Positions 54,043-63,617 are shown, numbered from the stretch's first letter. The stretch is DNA of 64,000 nt from DASZVB01 sp035545855 (GCA_035545855.1 DASZXK010000174.1:20549-84548), one strand, 5' to 3'. The notes: generated by a model from the letters alone, not told the origin. Made by a program: numbers and translations.

Positions 54043-57000
54043 CGGACACCCATTCCGAGCTGCTCTCGGACCGTGAAGAACGACGGCGACAGCACGAACG
54101 CGATGAGGCGTTCGGCGCGGAGCTTACCTTCCGACGTGACCTGAGCTTGCCCGCGGCTTCGCTCGTCCGGGGACAGGATGAACGAGACGTCGCCGATGGC
54201 GACGGCCGCCATGCGGTCGAGGCTCGACTGCGCCGCGCGCACCCACTCGAGCGGGTCCTGTCCGGAGCTCTGAATCGCCTGCGCGATCTCGGGGAGCGCC
54301 TTCCGCACCTTTCGCGGCATCTCCTTGCCGATGAGTCGCTCGAACTCCGCGAGCATCGCGTACGGGGGAGAGTCGAGCTTCACGCCGACGACGTTGCACG
54401 CGGCGACGATGATCGCCGAGACGTCCGCGGGCTCCCGGTGGCGCAAGATCGTCGTCCCGAGCTTGAGTCCGAGGAGCTCGCGAGCGAGGGCCTGGCGGTG
54501 GGCGGCCGAGAGCGGGCTCTGCACGGAACCGCCGACGACGATCGAAGGCACCTCCGTGCCGACGGCGTAGATGGAATTCGGGTCGCGGCCGCCCACGTAG
54601 AGCTCGAACTCGCCGAGCCCGAGCGCGCCGACCCAGGCCGCGACCTCGTTCCGGACGGGGAGGCCGTCCTGCGGACGCACGCGCTCCTTCTTTCCGACGC
54701 CGAGCGCCGTGAGGCCCGGGCCGAGAGCCTCCGCGAGCGTCGTCGCGAGCCAGCGCATGAGGTCCGCGGTCGCGCCCTGGTCCTCCGGATCCCGGAGTTC
54801 GTCGACGACGCGGTCGTCCACGGCGATCTGTGGCGTGCGCGCGACGCGGCCGTCCAGCGTCGCGAGCTCTCCGAGGATCGACGGATCGCTCTTGCCGAGC
54901 GCGACGAGGGCGCCGAGCGTCACCTGGCGGAGCGGCAGGTCCCCCGTCTTCTTCGCGATCTCCGCGAGGCGAGCCATTCCTTCCACGTCGAGCGGCGACC
55001 GGGAGAGGCTCTCGATGACCGCGTCGCGACCACTCGAGAGGAGCTTCTGCGTGACGCCCTTCGGGAAGACGTCGCGGAGGACGAGGTCGAGGGCCTCGCC
55101 GTCGTCGGGGGCCTCGGCGAGCAAGCGCTCCACCGCCTTCTCGGCGCGGCCCGGCGAAGACAGGCGATCCCGGTAGAGCACCATCGCGAGCCGTGCGGCT
55201 TCGATGCGGCCCTCGCGGGTGTCCCGCTGGCCCATGAGCTCCTCGAGCACTTCGGTCGCGCGCTCCCAGGACTCCGCCTTCGCCGCGGCACGGGCGAGGC
55301 GCTCGCGCACCGGAAGCGTGGAGAGGCCCGAGCGATGGAGACCGGACAGCACCTCGAGCGCCCGGTCGACGCGACCGAGCCGGTTCTCGTAGAGATCCAC
55401 GGCGGCGATGCCGCTCATCAGGCGTTGCTGCGCCGGGGCGGCGGAGAGCGACGCGAGGCGCGCGAGCTTCTCCGCGGCCTCCTCGAAGCGCTTGTCCGTG
55501 ATGTAGATCTCGCCCGTGAGCGCGAGGGCGCCGACGTGATCGGGCTCGAGCATCGTGACGTTCTCGAGCGCCTCGAGCGCGCCGTCCGCGTCCCCCGACT
55601 CGCGGAGCACGCGGGCCCGCTCCCAGTAGAGCTTCGCGATCTCCTGAGGGTCTTCGGCGACCGCGAGGCGCTGCTCCGCGAGCTCGAGGAGGCGGGGGCC
55701 GTCCTTCCGGGCGCGCACCATGCGAAAGAGGCGATCGAACGCCCCGGTGCGCCCGATGTCCCGGGTGATGGCGCGCGAGAGGGCGAGCTCGCCGTTCTGC
55801 GCGTCCCCGAGATCGTCGAGGAGGATCGTCGCGGCGCGCTCCCAGAGCTCGGCGCCTTGATGGGGATCGCTCACCAGATCGCCGAGGGCGGCGGAGGCTT
55901 GCGCGAGGAGCGGCTTGTCTCCGGCGTGTTCGGCGGCGGCCCGGAGCCCTTCCCAGCCGACGATGTCCTCGCCGTGCTCGTCGACGTAGGCGCGGAACGC
56001 GGTGATCGCCGCGGTCGAGTCACCGGCGGCGAGGAGGTTCCAGCCCGCGAGCGCGGAGGCCGCGGCGCGGGAGCTCTCGTCCAGCACGTCGCGTGCCGCG
56101 AGGAGCGCGGTCGCGCGGCGATGCGGGTCGCACGAAGGCGGCGAGAGCTCCAGGTTCACGAGATCCGCCTCGGGTCCCGTCCTCGGGAGGAGCGGCGTGT
56201 CCGTGTCTCCCTTCGCGAGCCGCGCGGCGAGTCGCGCCGTGGAGAGGACCGCGGTGCCGGTCCTTCCGCCGAGGCGCGCGGCGAGCTCCTCGCGAGCGGC
56301 GATCTCCGCGTCCGCGTCGCCGTGCGCGGCGCTCTGCGCGACCCACTCGAGCGCCGCCGCGAGCGTCTTCTCCGCCGCGGCGAACGCCCGTGCCGTCTCC
56401 GCGCGAGCTTCGGCGGTCTCCGACTCGGAGAGGCTCGCGAAGTGCGCGGACGTCCTGGCGATGGCCGCCGCTTCGGGGCTCTTCTCCGACAGCGCGTCGA
56501 GGGCGGCGGCGCGCTTTGCCGTTCCGTCGAGCGCCCAGAGAGAGCGCGCGAGCGCGAGGGCGCGGGCCTGGACGTCCTCCCCCGACACGTCGGCGAGGCT
56601 CGTCGCCGCGGCGGCGCGTTCACCGTCGCTCCCCGCCTCGAGCCCGAATCGCTCCACGGCGAGCGCTCCGCGGTCTTCGCTCGATTCAGCGGCGTCGAGC
56701 GCTTTCCGGCGCGAAGAGACGTCGCTCGGCTTGGCGGCGCGGAGCGCCCATGAAAGCAGCGCCGAACCGGCCTCCGGCGCGGTGCCGGCTCCGGCCTCGA
56801 AGCAAGCGATCGCTCGCTCCCGCTCGCCCGCCCGGAAGAGCACGATCCCGGCCTCGAGCCGGAGCGCCGCGGCGACCTCGGCGTCGACGCAGGCGGCTGC
56901 GCAGATCTCGAGCACCGTGGCGGCGCCCGTGGCGTCCCCGGCACCCGCGAGCACGACCGACAGCGCCGTCGCGGCGAGGACGTCTCCGGGTTCGCTCTCG

Positions 57001-58736
57001 TGGAGCTCCCGGAGGTCGGCGAGTGCTTCGTCCTTCTTGCCCGCCAGGCGAAACCGGAGCGCCGCCGCGGTCCGGAACGCGCGGGAGAGATCCGTTTCCG
57101 TGGACAGGTCCGACAGCGCTTCGAGTGCCGTCGGGTCGCGGACCTTCTCCGCGTCCGGGCGTCCGAGCGCCGCGTACGCACGGAGCGCGCTCCCGAGGAA
57201 CGCGCCGCCCGGCGCCGAAGCGAGGGAGACGAACGCCTCGTCCGCGGAAGCGGCCTCGCCGCGAAGCAGCCGGGAGCGGCCGAGCTCGAACCAGAGGCTC
57301 GGTCGCTCGGCCTCGGCGGGGTTCGTCGCGAGCAGGCGCTTCGTGGACTCGTCGAACCACGCGGCGTCGCCGGCGATGGCGGCGAGCATGCGACCGGTCC
57401 GCGCCACGAGCTCGAGGGACGCCGACGACGCGGCCGCCTGAGACAGCGCGGCCCGCGCGGCGTTCGAGTCCGACGCGCCCCGGCTCCACGTCTCGGCCGC
57501 GAGCAGGAAGAAGCGGGCAGCGAGGGATTCGCTCCCGAGCTGATTCGCGGCGCCTTCGAGCGCGCCGGCGAGCAGAGCGGGATCCCCGCCTCCGAGGAGG
57601 TGAAGCTGCAGCGAACGGGCAGGGATGCAGGCCGGGTCCTCGGCGAGGGCGCTCGCGAGGGCGTCGAGGGCGGCCTTGGCGTCGCCCGATGCGGCGGACG
57701 CCTCCGCGATCCGCATCCAGAGCGCGGCGGCCGCGGGTCCCTTCGTGCCGCGCGCGATCTCCGCACGCGCGAGCGTCGCGGCCGTGTCCGTGTCCCCGGT
57801 GGATTCGGCGGCGCGGAGCCGCGCGAACAGCGCCACGGGGTCGTCCGGCAAGAGCGAGACGACGCGATCCAGAAGCTCGAGCGCCTGGTCCGTCTGGCCG
57901 AGCGAGCGGCGCGCCGTGGACGCGCCGATCCAGGCGTCGGCCACGTGCGACTCCGTCCGGAGCGCGGCCGGCACGGCGGCGGCGCCGTCTTCCGTCGCTC
58001 CGACGATCGCGGCCTGGATCAAGGCCGCCTTCGACTCGAGGGCGCGGGCCGCGATCTCGCCGCGGCCGGATGCCGTCGCGACGCGTGCGAGCTCGGAGAG
58101 CGCCTCGAACGCGGCATCGGTCTTCGAATCAGCCGCTCGTTCGAGGGCGACGATCGCGCCGTCGACGTCGCCCCGGGCGGCGCGCGTCCGTCCGACGTCC
58201 AGGAGGAGCAGGGCTTTCCAGGTCGGATCGACGGCGAGCTCCGCGCGGGTCGAGAGCGCCCGCTCCCGGGCCTCGGCGTCTCCCGCTCGCGCGGCGAGGC
58301 GCTCGAGGTAGAGCCAGGCGTCGGTGTCGTCCGGCTTCGCCTCCGTCGCGCGCTCGAGGGCGTCCCGGGCGGCGGCCTCATCCGCTTCCTGGTCCTCCTT
58401 GAACTCGGAGAGCGCGACGAATGCGCGGGATCTTTCTTCCGGAGTCTCCGCGACCTTCGTGAGGCGGTCGACGAGCTTTCCGAGGTTCTTGTAGGACTTC
58501 CTGCGCTCGATGAGCACGACGAGCCGCTCGAGCGGTTCGTTGAACCCTGGGAGGGCGTTCACGGCGGAGAGGAGGTCGCGCGCCGCCTGCCCGTCGTTGT
58601 GGGCATCGTCCGCGAGCACGCCGATCTCGTGCAAGAGCACGGCCTTCGCCGCCTCCGACTCCGCGAGCTCGCACTCGGCCCGGAGCTCCGCTAGCGAATC
58701 GGAACCTCCCGGGTTCTGGTTGAAGGAGAACGCCAT
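54039..58736 (-). CDS. Giant helical-repeat (TPR) protein B with conserved C-terminal domain
   Basis: Protein of 1565 aa, apparently cytoplasmic. Almost from the N-terminus (about 15) to residue 1330 it is an Ala/Glu/Arg-rich TPR-like solenoid, with canonical hairpins such as ERAATILLDDLGDAQNGELA and GDADGALEALENVTMLEPDH. The last 230 residues form an alpha/beta domain homologous to that of protein A (LGLGEFELYVGG here against VGLRGVEFLVSP there). It lacks the disordered N-terminal region of A. Second gene of the operon; 75 bp after the parvulin-like gene and overlapping gene A by 4 nt. A and B probably arose by duplication and may work as a pair. Confidence 0.85.
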   Translation of the reverse strand: MAFSFNQNPGGSDSLAELRAECELAESEAAKAVLLHEIGVLADDAHNDGQAARDLLSAVNALPGFNEPLERLVVLIERRKSYKNLGKLVDRLTKVAETPEERSRAFVALSEFKEDQEADEAAARDALERATEAKPDDTDAWLYLERLAARAGDAEARERALSTRAELAVDPTWKALLLLDVGRTRAARGDVDGAIVALERAADSKTDAAFEALSELARVATASGRGEIAARALESKAALIQAAIVGATEDGAAAVPAALRTESHVADAWIGASTARRSLGQTDQALELLDRVVSLLPDDPVALFARLRAAESTGDTDTAATLARAEIARGTKGPAAAALWMRIAEASAASGDAKAALDALASALAEDPACIPARSLQLHLLGGGDPALLAGALEGAANQLGSESLAARFFLLAAETWSRGASDSNAARAALSQAAASSASLELVARTGRMLAAIAGDAAWFDESTKRLLATNPAEAERPSLWFELGRSRLLRGEAASADEAFVSLASAPGGAFLGSALRAYAALGRPDAEKVRDPTALEALSDLSTETDLSRAFRTAAALRFRLAGKKDEALADLRELHESEPGDVLAATALSVVLAGAGDATGAATVLEICAAACVDAEVAAALRLEAGIVLFRAGERERAIACFEAGAGTAPEAGSALLSWALRAAKPSDVSSRRKALDAAESSEDRGALAVERFGLEAGSDGERAAAATSLADVSGEDVQARALALARSLWALDGTAKRAAALDALSEKSPEAAAIARTSAHFASLSESETAEARAETARAFAAAEKTLAAALEWVAQSAAHGDADAEIAAREELAARLGGRTGTAVLSTARLAARLAKGDTDTPLLPRTGPEADLVNLELSPPSCDPHRRATALLAARDVLDESSRAAASALAGWNLLAAGDSTAAITAFRAYVDEHGEDIVGWEGLRAAAEHAGDKPLLAQASAALGDLVSDPHQGAELWERAATILLDDLGDAQNGELALSRAITRDIGRTGAFDRLFRMVRARKDGPRLLELAEQRLAVAEDPQEIAKLYWERARVLRESGDADGALEALENVTMLEPDHVGALALTGEIYITDKRFEEAAEKLARLASLSAAPAQQRLMSGIAAVDLYENRLGRVDRALEVLSGLHRSGLSTLPVRERLARAAAKAESWERATEVLEELMGQRDTREGRIEAARLAMVLYRDRLSSPGRAEKAVERLLAEAPDDGEALDLVLRDVFPKGVTQKLLSSGRDAVIESLSRSPLDVEGMARLAEIAKKTGDLPLRQVTLGALVALGKSDPSILGELATLDGRVARTPQIAVDDRVVDELRDPEDQGATADLMRWLATTLAEALGPGLTALGVGKKERVRPQDGLPVRNEVAAWVGALGLGEFELYVGGRDPNSIYAVGTEVPSIVVGGSVQSPLSAAHRQALARELLGLKLGTTILRHREPADVSAIIVAACNVVGVKLDSPPYAMLAEFERLIGKEMPRKVRKALPEIAQAIQSSGQDPLEWVRAAQSSLDRMAAVAIGDVSFILSPDERSRGQAQVTSEGKLRAERLIAFVLSPSFFTVREQLGMGVR

Positions 58737-58795
58737 CGGGCGAGCGAGGAGGGAAACGGAGCGACTCTAGGCGACCGCTCCCCGCGATTCTAGGA

Positions 58796-58809
58796 GAACC
58801 GCGCGGTTC
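58796..58809. terminator. Palindrome GAACCGCGCGGTTC after the parvulin-like gene
   Basis: Perfect 14-bp palindrome 2 bp downstream (minus-strand sense) of the stop at 58812, flanked by three CTAG tetramers, with an outer CTAGGCGA/TCGCCTAG pair around it. Possible attenuator or terminator inside the operon, without a T-run. Confidence 0.4.
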
Positions 58810-58811
58810 GC

Positions 58812-59336
58812 CTAGTTCCGCCGGAGGATCCAGTAGCCCCTTGGAGATTCGAGGGGCTCCCCGTAGACTTGTCCCTTTTTGAGCGTGAAGAGCGCGTATT
58901 CGAGCGGCGGTTCGAGCACCCCGCGGGGAATGGACCCTGCGTCCGCCATCGAGCCGCGATCCCCGCGCTTCACCGCTTCGTCGAAGTCCTTCTGTGCGAC
59001 CGGAACGAGCTCTTTCGCGAGCGCGAGCGCCGACGCCCGATCACGGGCATTCGGCGGGGCGTCCTCGGCCCCTCGGAACGAGACCACGACTACCCCGAAG
59101 GAGACGTTCTGCGGCGCGTCCTTCGGGAGCTCCGGCACGGGGGCGCTGCTCGAGGGCGCGGGGACCGTGGGCACGGCCGGCTCGCCGCTCGGTTCGGGTC
59201 GCGGCGGCGGCGCCTTGTCCGACGCGGAGGTCACTTCCGCCGCGCGTTCGGGGATCTTGTCCGTGCGGCCCCGGACGACGAGGAAGATTCCAGCCGCGAG
59301 CAGCACCCCGAGAACGGCCCACGTCGAACGCTGCAT
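58812..59336 (-). CDS. Membrane-anchored parvulin-type (PpiC-like) domain protein
   Basis: Protein of 174 aa: N-terminal membrane helix (about 6-22), Pro/Ser linker (about 30-75), then a rotamase-like domain. The segments SFRGAEDAPPNARDRASALA, DEAVKRGDRGSMADAG and LFTLKKGQVYGEPLESPRGYWI match the PpiC/parvulin pattern. The domain is short and some active-site positions are not conserved, so it may bind rather than isomerise substrate. It heads the four-gene minus operon and is divergent from the zinc-ribbon/TPR gene (132 bp). Start at ATG 59336, which puts the helix at the N-terminus. Confidence 0.8.
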   Translation of the reverse strand: MQRSTWAVLGVLLAAGIFLVVRGRTDKIPERAAEVTSASDKAPPPRPEPSGEPAVPTVPAPSSSAPVPELPKDAPQNVSFGVVVVSFRGAEDAPPNARDRASALALAKELVPVAQKDFDEAVKRGDRGSMADAGSIPRGVLEPPLEYALFTLKKGQVYGEPLESPRGYWILRRN

Positions 59337-59468
59337 CGGGGCCCGCGTATCACGAATGCTCCGAAGTCCGCGAGCGCTACTCGCGCCGGGCTCCCCGGAC
59401 GCCGTCCGGGCCCCTGCGTCTCTGCGCGACAACTGTCCGGTCTACCTGATAGAAAGTTCCTTGGGTCG

Positions 59469-62400
59469 ATGTTCAAAGTCGAATGTCCGGCTTGCCGAGC
59501 CCCCTATCAGGTGGACGAACGTCGGGTCCCCCCCGGCGGCCTCAAGATGCGGTGCCCGAAATGCGGCACGAGCTTCCAGGTCGAGCCGCCGCCGGCCGAT
59601 CCGCGTGGGACGTCGCCTGCCCCCGTGCTCGGCGCCGCGCTCGGAGTCGGTGACGCCGATTCGTCGCTCCCGCCCGCGGCTCGACCCCCGCTGCCGAAGA
59701 AGAAGCCCGCCGTCCGCGGCACGATGATCGGCGTCGCGCCGCCGCTGAAACCCCCGGCCCCCGCGCCTGCACCGCCGGCGCCCGCGGCGCCTGCGGCCAC
59801 CTCACTCGGCGAAGCGGACCTCGAGCTCGACCTTCCCGCTCCACGCGTCGCGTCGCCCGCCCAGGACCCGTTCGCCGACCTCGATCTCCCCGTCGCGGCC
59901 CCTCCGAAGCCTGCCGCCGCTGCGCCGAAACCTGCCGCGCAGAAGCCGCTCGTTCCGAGGCCCGCGCAGCAGGAAGAAGCCGATCTTCCGTCGCCCGTGG
60001 GTCCGCCGAAGCCCGGTCCACCGCGTCGCGGCATCCCGAGCCGCCCGCAGCCGGCGGCTCCGGCATCCACGAAGCCCGCACTGCCGCGCCCAGCCGAACT
60101 CGAAGCCGAGCTCCCGGCCCTCGTGGGCGGCGGCGATCCGTTCGGTGAGATCGATCTTCCGGCTCCCGCCGGCGCACCGTCCCCCGCGGCGCGCTCCGCG
60201 GACGCGGGGCTTCCTGCGGTCCCCACGCCGCTCGATCTGCCGTCGCCGCGGAAGGCGCCAGTGGCGGCTCCGAAGCCCGCCGCCCCGAGGCCACAGGCCG
60301 CCGCGCCCGTGCCGGCGCGGGCACCGGCTCGTCCGAGCGGCGCGCGCGAGCTCGACCTCCCCTCGCCGGCGGGCGGAGCCGACCTCCCGGCATCGTTCGA
60401 CCTCGATCTCCCGTCCCCGAGCCTCGGGGCGGACCTGCCCTCCCCGGCAGGCGGCGTCGGACTCCCGTCGCTCTCGGAGCCGAACCTCCCTGCCGTGGGA
60501 CGGGGGGGAGGCGGCTTCGGAGAGATCGATCTCCCGATCGTCAGCGCCGACCTGCCGTCCCCCGGTGGGGCCGGCCTTCCGTCGCCCTCGATGGCCGGCC
60601 TTCCGTCGCCTGCTGCGGCAGGTCTTCCGATGACCGCCGCCGGGCTCCCGGTGCCTGCGGTGGACGACCCGTTCGGCTCCGGGCACGACGCTCCGCCCTT
60701 CGCGGGCACCGCGACGCGGCCGCTCGGTTCGCTTCCGCCCGATCCGTTCGGCGCGGCCCCGGATCCGTTCGGTGACGGGGCGCCGCCGGATCCCTTCGGG
60801 GAACCGGCGCAGCGTCCGTCCGGCGGCTTCGGGGAACCGGCGCAGCGCCCGTCCGGCGGCTTCGGCGCGCCTCCTTCGTTCGAGGACGCACCGGCGGATC
60901 CGTTCTCGGCGGGCGCACCGGCGCCCGGCCCCGACGACGACGCGGGCGGCGAGTTCGCTCCTCCGCAGGAAGCCGACGTTCCGCAGGAAATCGAGCGGAA
61001 AGGGGGCGGCGGAACCGCGTACGGCGAGGTCAACCTCGACGACGCGGGCGCCGGCGTCGCCATCGAAGGCGACGTGCCGGAGCGGGCCGCGGCGCCGGAA
61101 GCGCCGAGACAGGCCGTCGGCGGCGTCGCGCGGCAGAGGGCAGACGCCGCCGCGGGCGGCGCGGTCGCCGAGATCCAGGCGAAGCGGCGCCGGAAGCGTC
61201 TCCGGGTCGCGGTCGTCAGCATCGCCGTCGCGGTGCTCGCGGGCGGATCGCTCACGCTCGTCCCGGCCCTGGGTCCGTTCGGCGCCTATTTCATCCTCGA
61301 TCAGGTCCGTCGTGGCGAGTACGAGCGCTTGCTCGCCGGGGCCGAGAGCTCGTCGCGCCACGCGCTCGGCTCGGACACGTATCCGGACGCCGACAAGGCG
61401 CTCGCCGTCGTCTCGGAGGCCCAGGGGCGCGCGCTCCGGTACAAGCCGCTCGCGGCGTACCGGGCGTTCATCGGGTTCGAGAAGACGCTCCGTTTCGGCG
61501 CCGAGCCCCAGGTCTACGCCCGCGCGAAGGTGGCGCTCGAGGAGCTCGCCGACGCCAAGGCGGACAAGATGGACCTCGCGCTCGCCGCGCGGGCGGCCGT
61601 CGACGGCGAGCTCGCGCGCGGGAGAGAGCTGCTCACCGCGCTCTCGCAGCGCTCGCCGCGCGACGTGGACGTCGCCGTGGTGCGCGGCGAGCTCGAGCTC
61701 CGCGCGAAGGACCCGAAGGCCGCGCTCGCCGCGTGGACGACGGCGAACGGCCTCGAGAAGAGCGCACGGACGCTCTTCGGGCTCGCGCGCTCGCAGATCG
61801 CCGCCGGAGACGGCGACGCTGCCTCCAGGACGGCGGGCGACGTCCTCGCCGCGAATCCGAACCACATCGGGGCGAAGCTCCTCCTCGCGGAGGTGACGTG
61901 GCAGTCGAAGCACGACGAGGCCGCGGCCACGAAGCTCCTCGACGACGTGATCAAGAACTTCGCGCTCGCGGGTCCGGAGGAAAGCATCGAGGCGAAGAGC
62001 CTCGTCGGGGAAATCCACCTGAACCGAGGCCGCGTCTCGCTCGCAGAAGCGGCCTTCGACGAGGCCATCAAGATCGCCGAGTCCATCAAGCTGAACGCCC
62101 GCGCGGCGCGCGCTCTCGGCGGCCTCGGCGAGGCGCTGTTCCGCGCGGGTCGGTATTCGCAGGCCATCGCGCGCTTCAAGGCCGCCGCCCAGGCGGACCC
62201 GGACGAGCTCTTCGCGCAGCTCGGTCTCGCCAAGTCGAGCCTGCAGCTCGAGCGGCTCGAGGAGGCGCGGGACATGCTCGTGAAGCTCCGGAAGGCCCAC
62301 CCGAAGCACATGGGCGTCGCGTACTGGTACGGCCGCGTGCAGGAGGCCCTCGGGGACCGCAAGGAAGCCGAGGTCGCGTACCGCGACGCCATCGACGCCG

Positions 62401-63617
62401 GGAAAGACGACCCTGAAGCCGTGCAGTCCTACATCGCGCTCGCGTCCGTCCAGAGCCAGAACGGGCAGCTGGATGCCGCGAACGCGACGCTCGCGGACGC
62501 ACAGAAGCACCTGCCGTCCTCGCCCGCGCTCTACAAGGCGCTCGGGCGCGTCGCGATGAGCCAGGGCCGCTACGCCGACGGGTACAAGGAGTTCCAGCAA
62601 GCACTGACGGCGGACTCGGAGGACGTCGAGGCGAAGTTCTTGCTCGGCACGGCGCTCGTTCGCCAGCACGAGTTCGACAAGGCGCTCGAGACGTTCGACG
62701 CGGTAGCGAAGATCGACCGTGACTTCCCCGGGCTCGCGCTCGAGCGAGGCATCCTGTTCCAGGAGTCCGGTCGCACGGAAGAGGCGCTCCGCGAGTACGA
62801 GACTGCCCTCGCCAAGGCGCCGAACGATCTCGACCTGATTCTGCGCGTCGGCTGCGGCAAGGCGGACGTCGGCGCGGGCGTCGAGGCGGAGAAGCTCCTC
62901 CGCAAGGTGCTCGAGCAGCGTCAGACCTCGGCGGAGACGCACTTCTGCCTCGGGCGTGCGCTGATGAGCCGCAACGTGACGGACGCCCTGAAGGCCTTCG
63001 AGCGTGCCGTGCAGCTCGATCCGAACCACGCCGAGTACTACCTCTACATCGGCTGGGCCTCGAACGAAGCGGGCAACCTGACGAACGCCGGGAACGCGCT
63101 GAAGAAGGCGCTCGAGCTCGATCAGGGCCTCGCGGACGCCTACTGGCAGCGCGGCGTGCTCCGGCTCCGGCAGACGAGATCGAAGGACGCCGTCGACGAT
63201 CTCACGAAGGCGCTCGAACTCCGCCCGTCCCGCTACGAGGCGCACGCGGATCTCGCGCTGGCGTACAACGACCTCGGCAAGGAAGATCTCGCGCTCGCGG
63301 AGTGGCAGAAGGCAATCGCCGCGAAGCCCACGGAGCCGACCTGGCGATTCCACTACGGCAAGCTCCTCTCGCTCCGGCTCCAGGCCGCGGCCGCCGCCGA
63401 GCAGCTCACCAAGGCCATCGAGCTCGCGGAAGCCCAGGGCGGCACGTTCGCGTGGCTCTCGGAAGCCCACCGTCTCGCCGCGATGAGCCTCGGCAACGTC
63501 CCCGCCGCGATCCCCCACTGGCAGGCATTCCTGAAGAACGGCGCCGCGACGTCCCCCTATCGCAACGAAGCGAAGGCGGCACTGAAGCGATTGGGGCAGC
63601 CCTGGGAAGAGGACTGA
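59469..63617 (+). CDS. Zinc-ribbon, proline-rich, transmembrane TPR protein
   Basis: Protein of 1382 aa. Residues 1-37 are an MJ0042-type zinc ribbon with C6, C9, C29 and C32. Residues 45-560 are disordered and Pro/Ala-rich, rich in DLP and LPSP repeats and DPFG units; a 33-bp exact-type tandem duplication lies at 60798-60863. One membrane helix is at about 578-600. Residues 610-1382 are a TPR array, on topological grounds periplasmic. The N-terminal zinc ribbon plus long disordered region plus TM resembles GltJ-type motility proteins of Myxococcus, which use such a ribbon in the cytoplasm, but GYF is absent here. Function is unproven. Confidence 0.87.
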   Translation: MFKVECPACRAPYQVDERRVPPGGLKMRCPKCGTSFQVEPPPADPRGTSPAPVLGAALGVGDADSSLPPAARPPLPKKKPAVRGTMIGVAPPLKPPAPAPAPPAPAAPAATSLGEADLELDLPAPRVASPAQDPFADLDLPVAAPPKPAAAAPKPAAQKPLVPRPAQQEEADLPSPVGPPKPGPPRRGIPSRPQPAAPASTKPALPRPAELEAELPALVGGGDPFGEIDLPAPAGAPSPAARSADAGLPAVPTPLDLPSPRKAPVAAPKPAAPRPQAAAPVPARAPARPSGARELDLPSPAGGADLPASFDLDLPSPSLGADLPSPAGGVGLPSLSEPNLPAVGRGGGGFGEIDLPIVSADLPSPGGAGLPSPSMAGLPSPAAAGLPMTAAGLPVPAVDDPFGSGHDAPPFAGTATRPLGSLPPDPFGAAPDPFGDGAPPDPFGEPAQRPSGGFGEPAQRPSGGFGAPPSFEDAPADPFSAGAPAPGPDDDAGGEFAPPQEADVPQEIERKGGGGTAYGEVNLDDAGAGVAIEGDVPERAAAPEAPRQAVGGVARQRADAAAGGAVAEIQAKRRRKRLRVAVVSIAVAVLAGGSLTLVPALGPFGAYFILDQVRRGEYERLLAGAESSSRHALGSDTYPDADKALAVVSEAQGRALRYKPLAAYRAFIGFEKTLRFGAEPQVYARAKVALEELADAKADKMDLALAARAAVDGELARGRELLTALSQRSPRDVDVAVVRGELELRAKDPKAALAAWTTANGLEKSARTLFGLARSQIAAGDGDAASRTAGDVLAANPNHIGAKLLLAEVTWQSKHDEAAATKLLDDVIKNFALAGPEESIEAKSLVGEIHLNRGRVSLAEAAFDEAIKIAESIKLNARAARALGGLGEALFRAGRYSQAIARFKAAAQADPDELFAQLGLAKSSLQLERLEEARDMLVKLRKAHPKHMGVAYWYGRVQEALGDRKEAEVAYRDAIDAGKDDPEAVQSYIALASVQSQNGQLDAANATLADAQKHLPSSPALYKALGRVAMSQGRYADGYKEFQQALTADSEDVEAKFLLGTALVRQHEFDKALETFDAVAKIDRDFPGLALERGILFQESGRTEEALREYETALAKAPNDLDLILRVGCGKADVGAGVEAEKLLRKVLEQRQTSAETHFCLGRALMSRNVTDALKAFERAVQLDPNHAEYYLYIGWASNEAGNLTNAGNALKKALELDQGLADAYWQRGVLRLRQTRSKDAVDDLTKALELRPSRYEAHADLALAYNDLGKEDLALAEWQKAIAAKPTEPTWRFHYGKLLSLRLQAAAAAEQLTKAIELAEAQGGTFAWLSEAHRLAAMSLGNVPAAIPHWQAFLKNGAATSPYRNEAKAALKRLGQPWEED
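60798..60863. repeat. 33-bp tandem duplication inside the zinc-ribbon/TPR gene
   Basis: Two head-to-tail 33-bp units (60798-60830, 60831-60863) encoding GEPAQRPSGGF twice, differing at a single base (CGT against CGC). In frame, in the disordered linker. Confidence 0.85.

Noticed and set aside
48287..54049. Open frame of about 1920 codons on the minus strand, almost coincident with giant TPR protein A
   Set aside because: Different frame with Arg/Gly/Pro low-complexity translation; protein A has the TPR pattern and correct codon bias.
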